This document shows positions 25,179-34,184 of a DNA stretch of 64,000 nt, piece after piece. Both the position numbers and the translations under genes were made by a program. How positions within the stretch are numbered: position 1 is the stretch's first letter; every line of letters starts with the position of its first letter. Source of the DNA: Candidatus Aminicenantota bacterium (GTDB taxonomy: Bacteria > Acidobacteriota > Aminicenantia > UBA2199); contig JAOZUQ010000001.1 of NCBI GenBank assembly GCA_029938635.1, forward strand, positions 78,880-142,879, written 5' to 3'. The notes under the pieces were generated by a model. That model saw nothing but the letters and a program-made list of their open reading frames with translations. It was not told the origin of the DNA and did no database searches.

Positions 25179-27467
25179 ATGAAAGTAAGCGAAGAATTGA
25201 ACAATATACTTATTGCTTCATTTAATGAGGCAAAAGCAAGAACACATGAATATGTGACCCCTGAGCATATTTTGTATTCATCTCTGTTTTTCAAGACAGG
25301 GACGGATATCCTGGTGAATCTTGGGGGGAATATTAATTCGATAAAAAAACAACTCGAAGAATTTTTTAATAACAATTACATCCCTGTAGCCAACGGAAAA
25401 GACCCTGTGCAGTCAGAAGGATTCATCAATCTTATTGAGAATGCAATGATACATATCTCTTCAGCCGGCAAGGAAGTCCTCAATGTTTCTGATGTGTTTG
25501 CTGCCTTTTTTTCCGATAAGAATTCTCAGATTGTTTCTTTGTTGAATAATGAAGGGCTGACAAAACTCAACCTCCTCACTTATATTTCACATGGAATGGA
25601 TGATCCGGAACTTCATTCTGTTGAAAAAGATAAAAAAGTACCTGAATCAGCAGTCGGAGAAGAGCAGGTACCTTCAAAAAAACCCGAATCAAAGAAAAAA
25701 GGAAAAAGTTTATCGTTATATGCTGTCGAACTTACCGAACTTGCCCGCAATGGAGAGCTTGATCCTGTGATCGGAAGAGAAAATGAGATAGAAAGGACAA
25801 TCCAGGTCCTCTGCAGAAGAACAAAGAACAATCCTATCCATGTTGGTGAACCCGGAGTGGGAAAAACAGCAATAACGGAAGGGTTGGCACAACTTATTGC
25901 AAAGAGCAAAGTACCGGAAGATCTCATGAACAAAAAGATCTACCGCCTGGACCTCGGAGGGCTTATTGCCGGAACAAAATACAGGGGCGATTTTGAGGAC
26001 AGGCTGAAAAAAATAATCAACGAGCTTGTTGAATCCGGAGAGAACATCCTGTTCATTGATGAGATTCACAATATAGTAGGTGCCGGAGCTGTATCAGGCG
26101 GGGCAATGGATGCATCAAACATTTTAAAGCCGGTTTTATCCGCAAGGAAACTCCAGTGTATCGGTTCTACTACCTACGAAGAATATAAAAAATATTTTGA
26201 AAAGGACAGGGCTCTCTCAAGACGGTTTCAGAAAATAGATATAAAAGAGCCCTCCATCGAAGAAACAGTCTCCATACTTAAAGGGATTAAAAATAAATTT
26301 GAAGAATTTCATAAGGTTAAATACAGTGACAATGCTCTCACCACCGCTGTTGATTTATCAGATAAATATATTAACGAGAGATTCCTTCCTGATAAAGCTA
26401 TCGATGTTATTGACGAAGCAGGAGCTCTCCTTAAGATCGAAAATGGGAAGAGGGAAAAGAAAAGCTATCGTATCGGTAAAAAAGAGATCGAGAAGGTAAT
26501 ATCTAATATATCCCGTATTCCGGAAAAAAATGTTTCAGAAAAAGACCTTTCAAAGTTGAAAAGAGTTGAGAAAGAACTCCGAAAAAGGATATTTGGACAG
26601 AACAACGCCGTATCTCTCGTGTCTGAAGCTATCAAAAGATCCAGAGCGGGTTTTGGCAAAGAGGATAAACCTGTCGCATCTTTCCTCTTTGTCGGGCCTA
26701 CAGGTGTAGGAAAAACGGAATTATCGAAAGAACTTGCATCTGTTCTGAACATTAGCTTTCACAGATTTGACATGTCCGAATACCAGGAACGTCATGCGGT
26801 TGCGCGTCTGATCGGAGCTCCCCCCGGCTACGTCGGTTTCGATCAGGGAGGATTGTTGACTGAAACTATAAGGAAGGATCCACACTGCGTATTATTACTT
26901 GATGAGATCGAAAAAGCTCACAGTGACATCTTTAACACCCTCCTTCAGATAATGGACTATGCAACTCTTACTGATAATACCGGGAGGAAAGCTGATTTCA
27001 GGAATGTAATAATTGTTATGACCTCAAACGCAGGTGCAAGAAAGATCGGAAAATCGGGAATAGGTTTTGATGATAAGATAATTAAAGATGAAGCAATTTC
27101 AAGATCGGTTGAAAAATACTTCTCTCCTGAGTTCAGGAACCGGCTCGATAAAATAGTAATATTTGAAAGACTCGATAAAAGCTCTGTTCTTAACATTGTT
27201 AAAAAAGAGATCAATGAGTTCAGAGATCAGCTGAATGTAAAGAATATTAAAATCGATCTCACTCCGGATGTTTACAAATATATTGCAAAACTTGGTTATT
27301 CAAATCTTTTCGGAGCGAGAGAGATCGCAAGAGTGGTTCAGGAACAGATCAAAGATTACTTTGTGGATGAAGTACTTTTCGGAAAACTCTCCAGGGGAGG
27401 GGAAGTATCGGGAAGAATTAATAATAATAAAATTGTTTTTGAAATAAATAAAAAGAAGGACAAATAA
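25179..27467 (+). CDS. clpA: ATP-dependent Clp protease ATP-binding subunit ClpA
   Basis: A 762-residue AAA+ unfoldase. N-domain 1-145, a Lys/Ser-rich linker, then two AAA+ modules. First: Walker A GEPGVGKTAITEG, DEIHNIVGAGA. Second: GPTGVGKTELSKEL, DEIEKAHSDIFN. Substrate loops and sensor motifs (EYKKYFEKDRALSRRFQ, PPGYVGFDQGG) are intact. The IGF tripeptide in RKIGKSGIGFDD at about 615 is the ClpP-docking loop. With ClpS it forms a ClpAPS system; clpP is not in the window. A weak G-rich hairpin follows the stop codon. Confidence 0.96.
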   Translation: MKVSEELNNILIASFNEAKARTHEYVTPEHILYSSLFFKTGTDILVNLGGNINSIKKQLEEFFNNNYIPVANGKDPVQSEGFINLIENAMIHISSAGKEVLNVSDVFAAFFSDKNSQIVSLLNNEGLTKLNLLTYISHGMDDPELHSVEKDKKVPESAVGEEQVPSKKPESKKKGKSLSLYAVELTELARNGELDPVIGRENEIERTIQVLCRRTKNNPIHVGEPGVGKTAITEGLAQLIAKSKVPEDLMNKKIYRLDLGGLIAGTKYRGDFEDRLKKIINELVESGENILFIDEIHNIVGAGAVSGGAMDASNILKPVLSARKLQCIGSTTYEEYKKYFEKDRALSRRFQKIDIKEPSIEETVSILKGIKNKFEEFHKVKYSDNALTTAVDLSDKYINERFLPDKAIDVIDEAGALLKIENGKREKKSYRIGKKEIEKVISNISRIPEKNVSEKDLSKLKRVEKELRKRIFGQNNAVSLVSEAIKRSRAGFGKEDKPVASFLFVGPTGVGKTELSKELASVLNISFHRFDMSEYQERHAVARLIGAPPGYVGFDQGGLLTETIRKDPHCVLLLDEIEKAHSDIFNTLLQIMDYATLTDNTGRKADFRNVIIVMTSNAGARKIGKSGIGFDDKIIKDEAISRSVEKYFSPEFRNRLDKIVIFERLDKSSVLNIVKKEINEFRDQLNVKNIKIDLTPDVYKYIAKLGYSNLFGAREIARVVQEQIKDYFVDEVLFGKLSRGGEVSGRINNNKIVFEINKKKDK

Positions 27468-27496
27468 GGGAGAGAGTATACCCCCCTCCCCCTTTT
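27468..27496 (+). terminator. Weak intrinsic terminator after clpA
   Basis: GGGAG (27468-27472) can pair with CTCCC (27486-27490), followed by CC and TTTT. The loop is long and the stem short, so this is only a candidate. Confidence 0.3.
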
Positions 27497-27500
27497 ATCG

Positions 27501-29567
27501 CTACTTCTTCCTCACCGATCTTGACGAAGATCTTGATGATGAAGAGGATGATGAGCGTGAAGAGCTCTTCGACGATGAACTTCTGGAATAACTCCTGGAA
27601 CTGCTTCCTTTTGAATAACTTTTAGAGCTTCCGCTTCGTGAATAGCTTTTCGAATAACTTTTTGAACTCTTGGAATAGTTTTTATAGGATGATGAATTTC
27701 CAGACCCGTAATTGTAACTTTTCTTCTTGTATGTGGAAGTCCGAGGTGTGTATGATCTGTAGCTTTTATATGTACTACTCTTGCTGCTACTGTATTTTGG
27801 TTTTGAGTAAGTGTATTTATTTCCTGAAGTATAACTCTTTTTCTTGTATGAAGATGTCCCTTTTGTTGAAGAATAGTATCTCTTGTAAGTATACTTGGAT
27901 GAATTGGTATTTCCACTCCCGTATCCGGAGATCTTAGAAAGCCCCCGGGTGCTTTTTGAAGAAGGATAAATTGAGTTCCCGGAACTTTGTGATCCCGAAT
28001 ATCCCCTGTTGGAAAAAGAAGGATATCCTGAGTTCTTCTTTTTCTTTACTTTTGAACGGGTACTTGAACTTGAAGACTTTTTCACTCTTGATGTTGATTT
28101 CCCGCTGCTTTTATAACTCTTGCTCGAGATCCCTTTTACAGACTTCGTATTCCTGGATCCTGAATATTTGAAAGTGTTGCTCCTTGTGGACTTGTTACTC
28201 TTATATTTGTAAACAGCCCTTTTCTGAGAAGTACCCGAGCTTTTGTACTTGGAAGGTTTATAGTATGTGGATGATTTTATTCCACTCTCTTTGAACCTTA
28301 CTGTCCTCCCTTTGGAATTAAGGACATTCACCTGCTTATAGTTGTATTTGCCGGAAGGAGAAACACCCCTGTATGCAAGCCCCTTGTTCTTCATTTTAAT
28401 GAAAGAACCCTGTTTCAAAGCAACCTTTCTTACTGATCTTCCGAGATTTCCCTTCTTAATGAATACAGATGACTGGGATCCCCATGGAATACCGTTCCTG
28501 TATTTATAGTTTCTGAGCCATCTCTTGTTAATAACAATTACCGGCCTGTTATACCTGCTCAGAGGTGTCCAGCCGTAATATGATCCGCTATAACACCATC
28601 CTACCCATGCAGGAGACCATCTGTAACCTGGAAGCCAATGCCAGCCCCAGAAAGGATCATAGTGCCATCTGCCGTAGTGATATGTAAATGAGTTCCATGG
28701 ATCATATGAATACCAGTAATAACCGTAATGTGGAGTGTGGACCCATCTGCCGTTGTAATAAGGCCTCCAATTGTTCCCTACATTGTAGGGGATCCAGATG
28801 TTGGATCCGTAAGTCGAACTATACCTCCACCTTCCTGATCTTGATAATTCATATTCATAATCTTCATAACCTCTGTCAAGATACCTTGAAGAACTGCTTC
28901 TTGCATAGTTTACAAGATTGTGTCTCTCAGCGTTCCACAGATCAAAATTATCTTTTTCAGATGAATAGAAAAAGAAAGGCCTCTCGAGAACTGAACCATC
29001 TCTCATTACTACCTTCTGATTTTCCATAACATTTCTGCTTAAGTTTTCCCCTGCTACTTCAGCAAGTCCCTCATAAACAAAAACTTCAGTTCCACGTGTT
29101 CCGTTATAGTTGATCCTGTAAACACCCCGGTTAAGAATGAAGATTCCACAATCCGGAGTTTGAATCTCAATATCTTTCTCATAATCAAGATTGTGAAGAT
29201 CAAGATATATCCCGCCTCTCCTCACAAAAATCCTGAGGTCGGTTTTTCTCAGTTGCGGGACTTTCTGAAATTCAACTTCAGTATCATAATCAAGTCTGAG
29301 AAAATTTGACCTGCCCAGATAAATATCAAGTCTGCCGTCATTGGTCCCGGCAATATCTTTTTCAAATATGGGAATGTTAACTCCGGCTTCTTCGCGGCCC
29401 TCGTCGAAGCTTCTTGTCACATAGGTATCTCCCTGAGAGTATTTTACCTTTATGACCTTTGCATTATCGTAGTACTTAGCAACAGTCTGCTCCGGCTGGG
29501 GATAATCAGCAAAAGCTGAAACAGACACAAATATGGCAATGATTGAAAATATTATTAATTTTTTCAT
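27501..29567 (-). CDS. Secreted FecR-domain protein with W/Y-rich repeats and a long Ser/Tyr/Lys tail
   Basis: A 688-residue exported protein with a signal peptide at 1-20. Residues about 45-210 resemble a FecR-type domain (GGIYLDLHNLDYEKDIEIQT, then FVYEGLAEVAGENLS). Residues 260-360 are full of aromatic motifs of the DUF6600 type, for example YYNGRWVHTPHYGYYWYSYD and HWLPGYRWSPAWVGW. From about 385 to the end the sequence is strongly basic and low complexity, made of Ser, Tyr, Lys, Gly and Arg (SKSYSKSYSRSGSSKSYSKG). It is likely a surface or periplasmic protein binding polyanions or cell wall. GGAGG precedes the ATG. It converges on clpA. Function unknown. Confidence 0.75.
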   Translation of the reverse strand: MKKLIIFSIIAIFVSVSAFADYPQPEQTVAKYYDNAKVIKVKYSQGDTYVTRSFDEGREEAGVNIPIFEKDIAGTNDGRLDIYLGRSNFLRLDYDTEVEFQKVPQLRKTDLRIFVRRGGIYLDLHNLDYEKDIEIQTPDCGIFILNRGVYRINYNGTRGTEVFVYEGLAEVAGENLSRNVMENQKVVMRDGSVLERPFFFYSSEKDNFDLWNAERHNLVNYARSSSSRYLDRGYEDYEYELSRSGRWRYSSTYGSNIWIPYNVGNNWRPYYNGRWVHTPHYGYYWYSYDPWNSFTYHYGRWHYDPFWGWHWLPGYRWSPAWVGWCYSGSYYGWTPLSRYNRPVIVINKRWLRNYKYRNGIPWGSQSSVFIKKGNLGRSVRKVALKQGSFIKMKNKGLAYRGVSPSGKYNYKQVNVLNSKGRTVRFKESGIKSSTYYKPSKYKSSGTSQKRAVYKYKSNKSTRSNTFKYSGSRNTKSVKGISSKSYKSSGKSTSRVKKSSSSSTRSKVKKKKNSGYPSFSNRGYSGSQSSGNSIYPSSKSTRGLSKISGYGSGNTNSSKYTYKRYYSSTKGTSSYKKKSYTSGNKYTYSKPKYSSSKSSTYKSYRSYTPRTSTYKKKSYNYGSGNSSSYKNYSKSSKSYSKSYSRSGSSKSYSKGSSSRSYSRSSSSKSSSRSSSSSSSRSSSRSVRKK

Positions 29568-29591
29568 TTTTACCTCCTACTTTACATTAGC

Positions 29592-29619
29592 ATTATCGAT
29601 GCCAATAGAAACATGTTAA
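29592..29619 (-). promoter_or_regulatory. Possible promoter of the FecR-type gene
   Basis: TTAACA (29614-29619) and GATAAT (29592-29597) on the minus strand, 16 nt apart. A short hairpin (CTGTTTTT at 29627-29634 pairing with AAAAACAG at 29640-29647) lies just upstream, after the Mrp stop, and may separate the two genes. Confidence 0.45.
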
Positions 29620-29675
29620 CATTGTCCTGTTTTTATTACAAAAACAGAGGAGTTTATAGATTTAGCGGGAAATTA

Positions 29676-30500
29676 TTATTTCTTCTTCAGATTTATGGCT
29701 TTTACCGTCTCATTGGCAAGCTTGTCAATTTCCTTTATTAACAATGTCTCTTTCTTATCAATATAATAAGGAGTTTCGTTGTCTTTTTTCAATCCAACTG
29801 TATTATCGAATGGGAATTCTGCAAGAATTTTATAACCGAGAGCTTTGGTAGAATTTTTCGGATCGGAAATCGGGAACATTTCTGTTTTTTCATTACAATG
29901 AGCACAAATAAGATATTTCATATTCTCGACTATACCCAATATTTCTGTTTCTATCTTATCGGCTTTGAACATATTAATCATCTTAAGTACATCTGCAATA
30001 GATGCTTCCTGGGGTGTAGTAACAATTATTCCACCATCAAGCTTAACTTTCTGCAGAATTGACAGAGGGACATCTCCGGTTCCGGGTGGCAGATCTATAA
30101 GCATGATATCAAGCTCACCCCATTTTACATTCCGGAAGAATTGCTCGATCAATTTATTGGCAAGAGCGCCTCTCCAGATAAGTGCTTTCTCTTTATCTGT
30201 GATAAAACCGACAGACATGATCTGGATCCCGAATTTTTCAATGGGGATCATGAACTCGCCCTCTGCCCTGACCTTTACATTATCCACACCAAGCATCAGC
30301 GGCACATTAGGCCCGTAAATATCTGCATCCATAATTCCCACTTTGTAACCCTTCGAAGCAAGGGCAAGTGCCAGATTCACAGTTACAGTTGATTTCCCCA
30401 CTCCACCTTTTCCACTTGCAACAGCTATCACTTTCTCTGCGGAAACCGGTATCTTGTCGAATAGAGCCATATTATCGAATAATTTTGATTTGTCTTCCAT
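29676..30500 (-). CDS. Mrp/NBP35-type P-loop ATPase, Fe-S cluster carrier
   Basis: A 274-residue P-loop protein of the Mrp/ApbC family. The deviant Walker A SGKGGVGKSTVTVNLAL is at about 29-45, the segment DADIYGPNVPLMLG follows, and Walker B is IDLPPGTGDVPLS. A CAHCNEK motif near residue 200 is the C-x-x-C pair that binds a bridging [4Fe-4S] cluster. There is no N-terminal DUF59 domain. It delivers Fe-S clusters to apoproteins. AGAGGTG precedes the ATG. It lies downstream of the ferredoxin gene, on the same strand with a gap of about 110 bp, a plausible functional link. Confidence 0.93.
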   Translation of the reverse strand: MEDKSKLFDNMALFDKIPVSAEKVIAVASGKGGVGKSTVTVNLALALASKGYKVGIMDADIYGPNVPLMLGVDNVKVRAEGEFMIPIEKFGIQIMSVGFITDKEKALIWRGALANKLIEQFFRNVKWGELDIMLIDLPPGTGDVPLSILQKVKLDGGIIVTTPQEASIADVLKMINMFKADKIETEILGIVENMKYLICAHCNEKTEMFPISDPKNSTKALGYKILAEFPFDNTVGLKKDNETPYYIDKKETLLIKEIDKLANETVKAINLKKK

Positions 30501-30525
30501 TTTTCACCTCTAAATTATCTTCAGA

Positions 30526-30546
30526 GATCACAATCACATCGTGATC
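30526..30546. promoter_or_regulatory. Small palindrome upstream of the Mrp gene
   Basis: GATCAC and GTGATC, 6 bp each and 9 bp apart, lie 26 bp upstream of the Mrp ATG. It could be an operator or a hairpin; no regulator can be assigned. Confidence 0.3.
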
Positions 30547-30614
30547 CTTCAAAAATTCTGCCACAAGAAAGGCAGTAAAGTTTATTTAAATCTAAAATAA
30601 AAAATTTCGTTTTA

Positions 30615-30857
<243 letters not shown>

Positions 30858-30980
30858 TTAACTTTTTAACTACATTCTCTAATACTGTTTTCCTATTTAC
30901 TTTGATTCCGGTATAAACTAAAATTGATTTTTAATTAACCTGCAATGAATTGATGCAGATTAAAACTTATTGGAGAAAAA

Positions 30981-31862
30981 ATGAAAAAAAAATCAATGAT
31001 CATAATATTTTTTATTATATTTTCCGCAATTACTCTCTTCCCCGGTACTGAGCCTGAAGGCACTTCTCTTTTCCCGACAATGGATGATTTCTCCTTTGAT
31101 GGAAAAATAGAAACATATACGCCTGACACTCTCTTCGAATATATAAATGGGGGAGCTGACCTTTTCCTCAACTTCGATTTTGTCAAGCTTCACTCCTTAA
31201 GATATAAAAATAAAGATGGCGGTGAGATCACGGCGGATATTTATATTCACTCAAACCTTCCTAACGGATTCGGTATTTATACCCAGGAGAGGCCGACAGA
31301 GGGTGTTTTTATTGAGATAGGAACAGAAGGGTATTATGAAGAGGGCCTTTTGAATTTTTTCAAAGGCCCGGCATATGTCAAAATAAGCAGTTTTGATCTC
31401 GGGAAAAGTGAAGAATTGATACTGAAAAAACTAGCGGCAGGTATATCAGGAAGGATTCCCCAACCGAAAGGGTATCCGGCCATTTTCTCCAGGTTCCCTT
31501 CTGAAAACAAATTTCCCGGTTCGGAGAAATTTATCAATATCAATTTCCTCGGCCACTCATTCCTCAACAGGGTTTATTCGAGAGAATATTCAAACAATGA
31601 GACAATTTTAAGGCTTTTCGTTATCAAAAACGATTCAGTATCTGAATCTGAAGAAGTTCTGTCCAAATATATTGAATTCATCAAAAGGAAAAACGGTGTG
31701 ATCAAAAAGAAAGGCAACATTACAACCTTCACCGATCCTTATTATAAGAACAAGGGAAAGATGAACTTTCTGATTTCCGGTAATATTCTCATAGGAATGT
31801 TTTCTGATGATCCGGGAATATTCCTCAAGATGGCCGGACATATTATTGGAAAAACTAAATAA
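30981..31862 (+). CDS. Secreted DUF6599 family protein
   Basis: A 293-residue exported protein with a signal peptide at about 1-22. The mature N-terminus includes IETYTPDTLFEYINGGADLF, the signature of DUF6599, then repeated beta-strand segments ending around residue 290. The family is found mainly in Acidobacteria-like and related genomes and has no known activity. TTGGAG lies six bases before the ATG. The upstream 140 bp show no clear promoter. The aminopeptidase gene follows after 89 bp. Confidence 0.78.
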   Translation: MKKKSMIIIFFIIFSAITLFPGTEPEGTSLFPTMDDFSFDGKIETYTPDTLFEYINGGADLFLNFDFVKLHSLRYKNKDGGEITADIYIHSNLPNGFGIYTQERPTEGVFIEIGTEGYYEEGLLNFFKGPAYVKISSFDLGKSEELILKKLAAGISGRIPQPKGYPAIFSRFPSENKFPGSEKFININFLGHSFLNRVYSREYSNNETILRLFVIKNDSVSESEEVLSKYIEFIKRKNGVIKKKGNITTFTDPYYKNKGKMNFLISGNILIGMFSDDPGIFLKMAGHIIGKTK

Positions 31863-31951
31863 AAAAGGATTGATAACAGGTTTGATTTTTTCCTGCAATT
31901 TTACTACTATCAGATATTCTGGATATGAATTAAAATTATAAAGGAGGAATA

Positions 31952-33337
31952 ATGTTTAATACAAATGTCTATAAAAAAAGAAGAGAGGTTTTAAAAAATA
32001 ATGTAGGATCAGGAGTTGTTATTTTTCCCGGCAACATAGATTCACCGATGAACTACCCTGCTAATACGTTTCATTTCAGGCAGGACAGCACATTTCTTTA
32101 CTATTTCGGCCTTAACAAACCCGGATTTTACGGAGTAATGGATATAGACAATGGAGAAGATTATCTCTTCGGGACGGATTTCACTATCGATGATATTATC
32201 TGGATGGGCCCCCAACCACTGGTTTCCACATTATCAGACAGTATCGGTGCATCAAAGTCAGGTACTATATCTGAAATGAAAGGTCTTATTGACACCGCAA
32301 TAAATACAGGACGCAAAATACATTTCCTCCCCCCTTACAGAGGTGAGAGTATAATGGATCTCTCGGTACTTCTCGGAATAAAGTCCACCATGATCAAGGG
32401 GTATTCCTCTATTGAACTGATCAATGCAGTTGTAAAACAGAGATCATATAAAGAAGAGAGGGAGATAGTCGAGATCGAGAAAGCCCTGAAGATCTCTTCT
32501 GAGATTTACGATGCTATGTTCAAATCGGTAAAACCCGGAAAATATGAGAAGGAGATGACAGGGATTATCGAGGGAATAGTTGGAAAGTACGGAGCAGTAA
32601 CTTCTTTCCCTATAATATTGTCTGTACATGGAGAAACTCTTCATAATCACGGCCATGAAAACAAGATGGAAGAGGGCGATCTTCTTATAATAGATTCAGG
32701 TGCTGAATCTCCTGAATATTATGCATCTGATATAACAAGAACCCTCCCCGTATCGGGAAAATTCTCCGATAAACAAAAGGATGTTTTCAGAATAGTGCAA
32801 AAATCAATTGAAACTACAACCGAGTTCGTACAACCCGGAAGAAAATATAAAGATATTCATATGATGGCGGCAGAGATCATTGCCAGTGGCCTCAAAGACC
32901 TCGGATTAATGAAGGGGAATGTTGAGGATGCAGTTAAAGAAGGTGCCCATGCTCTATTCTTCCCTCACGGACTCGGACATATGATGGGGCTGGACGTTCA
33001 CGACATGGAAAATCTGGGCGAAAATTATATTGGTTATACTGATGAAATGAAGAGAAGCGATCAGTTCGGCACAGCTTATCTCAGACTGGCAAGAGAACTT
33101 GAACCCGGATTCGTGCTTACGGTAGAGCCGGGAATTTACTTTATTCCCGCCCTCATTGACAAGTGGAGATCTGAAGGAAATCACAAAGATTTTATCAATT
33201 ACGACAATGTTGAAAAATACAGGGATTTTGGCGGCATCAGACTTGAGGATGATGTCCTCGTAAGAGAAAAGGGCCACAGGGTACTCGGAGAACCCATCCC
33301 GAAATCTGTTGAAGATATCGAAGATAAAATGGCTTGA
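31952..33337 (+). CDS. Xaa-Pro aminopeptidase (M24B, PepP-like)
   Basis: A 461-residue metallopeptidase that removes N-terminal residues before proline. The N-terminal AMP_N domain (1-145) includes YPANTFHFRQDSTFLYYFGL. The pita-bread catalytic domain holds the five metal ligands: DSGAESPEYYASDITRT (two Asp), HGLGHMMGLDVHD (His), TVEPGIYF (Glu) and GGIRLEDDVLV (Glu). AAGGAGG precedes the ATG. It is cytoplasmic, with no signal peptide. rex follows on the same strand after 144 bp but has its own promoter. Confidence 0.93.
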   Translation: MFNTNVYKKRREVLKNNVGSGVVIFPGNIDSPMNYPANTFHFRQDSTFLYYFGLNKPGFYGVMDIDNGEDYLFGTDFTIDDIIWMGPQPLVSTLSDSIGASKSGTISEMKGLIDTAINTGRKIHFLPPYRGESIMDLSVLLGIKSTMIKGYSSIELINAVVKQRSYKEEREIVEIEKALKISSEIYDAMFKSVKPGKYEKEMTGIIEGIVGKYGAVTSFPIILSVHGETLHNHGHENKMEEGDLLIIDSGAESPEYYASDITRTLPVSGKFSDKQKDVFRIVQKSIETTTEFVQPGRKYKDIHMMAAEIIASGLKDLGLMKGNVEDAVKEGAHALFFPHGLGHMMGLDVHDMENLGENYIGYTDEMKRSDQFGTAYLRLARELEPGFVLTVEPGIYFIPALIDKWRSEGNHKDFINYDNVEKYRDFGGIRLEDDVLVREKGHRVLGEPIPKSVEDIEDKMA

Positions 33338-33386
33338 AACTAAAAAAAGCTTATTTTTAACGATTTCCATTTTCAAATGCAGATAT

Positions 33387-33404
33387 AATTTAATTTTTTA
33401 ACAA
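33387..33404 (+). promoter_or_regulatory. Candidate Rex operator
   Basis: The 18-bp site AATTTAATTTTTTAACAA matches 11 of 14 fixed positions of the Rex consensus TTGTTAANNNNTTAACAA. It is 19 bp upstream of the rex -35 box, so it could allow autoregulation by NADH. The left half-site is weak. Confidence 0.45.
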
Positions 33405-33422
33405 AATAATATCGTTAAATAC

Positions 33423-33451
33423 TTGACTTTTTCCTACCTCTGGAATATAGT
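33423..33451 (+). promoter_or_regulatory. Promoter of rex
   Basis: TTGACT (33423-33428) and TATAGT (33446-33451) with a 17-nt spacer. The predicted start is near 33458, giving a leader of about 24 nt with AGAGGT before the ATG. Confidence 0.8.
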
Positions 33452-33479
33452 TAGACATTGAACAATAAAAAGAGGTAGG
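33433..33479 (+). promoter_or_regulatory. Inverted repeat that can mask the rex ribosome site in read-through RNA
   Basis: CCTACCTC (33433-33440, within the promoter spacer) is the exact complement of GAGGTAGG (33472-33479), which is the rex Shine-Dalgarno. RNA started at the rex promoter lacks the left arm; RNA read through from the aminopeptidase gene would contain both. Confidence 0.45.
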
Positions 33480-33481
33480 CA

Positions 33482-34141
33482 ATGAAAAAAAAAATAAGTT
33501 TAAGGGTTATTCGTAGAATTTCCTTCTACTATGAAGCACTATTAAAACTGGACCTTCCGGGTGATGACTACATCTCATCAAAGCAGTTGGAAGAGATCAC
33601 AGGTGTCTCCTGCAACCAGGTAAGGCAGGACTTTTTCTATCTGGGAATATCTGTAGGAAAACAGAAAAAAGGATATCAGGTAAAACGCCTCTTCAAAGAA
33701 CTGAAGAAGATCCTTTCTATCGATAAGGGAGCAGAGGTTGTTGTTATAGGTGCGGGCCGTCTTGGAAGAGCTCTGTCCGAATATAAACTTTTCAGGATCA
33801 GGAATATTAATGTAAGAGCCCTGTTCGACAAAAAACCGGAGCTTGTAGGTACGATATTAGAACTTAAAGAGAAAAAGATCCCAGTACTTCATATTGACAA
33901 ATTAGGAAGCTTTCTTAAAGAAAACACCAAGATAAAAATCGCCCTTCTGTCTGTTCCCGATTCTGTTGCGCAGGAAATGCTTGACAAACTTATCGGATTC
34001 GGTATGAAAGGTATAGTAAATTTCGCACCAAGGATATTGAAGCTCCCGGAAAATGCTAAGGATGTTCAATTGATAAACGACTGCATAGGAGCTTCTTTAT
34101 ACAAAATAGTTTATCAGATTTACAATAAACAGAAAAAATAG
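33482..34141 (+). CDS. rex: Redox-sensing transcriptional repressor Rex
   Basis: A 219-residue NADH-sensing repressor. The winged-helix N-domain (1-80) contains LRRISFYY-like sequence (VIRRISFYYEALLKL), ISSKQLEEITGVSCNQVRQD and FFYLGISVGKQKKGY. The Rossmann domain has VVVIGAGRLGRAL (GxGxxG) and DKKPELVG. The C-terminal swapped helix LYKIVYQIYN is present. Rex represses fermentation and respiratory genes when NAD+ is high relative to NADH. It has its own promoter and a possible Rex site upstream. A promoter for the next gene starts one base after its stop. Confidence 0.95.
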   Translation: MKKKISLRVIRRISFYYEALLKLDLPGDDYISSKQLEEITGVSCNQVRQDFFYLGISVGKQKKGYQVKRLFKELKKILSIDKGAEVVVIGAGRLGRALSEYKLFRIRNINVRALFDKKPELVGTILELKEKKIPVLHIDKLGSFLKENTKIKIALLSVPDSVAQEMLDKLIGFGMKGIVNFAPRILKLPENAKDVQLINDCIGASLYKIVYQIYNKQKK

Positions 34142-34170
34142 TTGAAAATCCTTTCCGGTAAATATAAAAT
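34142..34170 (+). promoter_or_regulatory. Promoter of the CNNM/CorC-type gene
   Basis: TTGAAA (34142-34147) and TAAAAT (34165-34170) with a 17-nt spacer. The -35 box starts one base after the rex stop codon. The leader is about seven nucleotides. Confidence 0.65.
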
Positions 34171-34184
34171 CCGGAACGGTGTAA

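Noticed and set aside
27512-27916. A 134-codon frame rich in His and Ile within the tail of the FecR-type gene
   Set aside because: It is a shifted reading of the Ser/Tyr/Lys repeats; there is no start site and no similarity.
29627-29647. AT-rich hairpin as an intrinsic terminator for the Mrp gene
   Set aside because: The stem consists mainly of A-T pairs and no separate T-tract follows, so I kept it only as a note with the neighbouring promoter.
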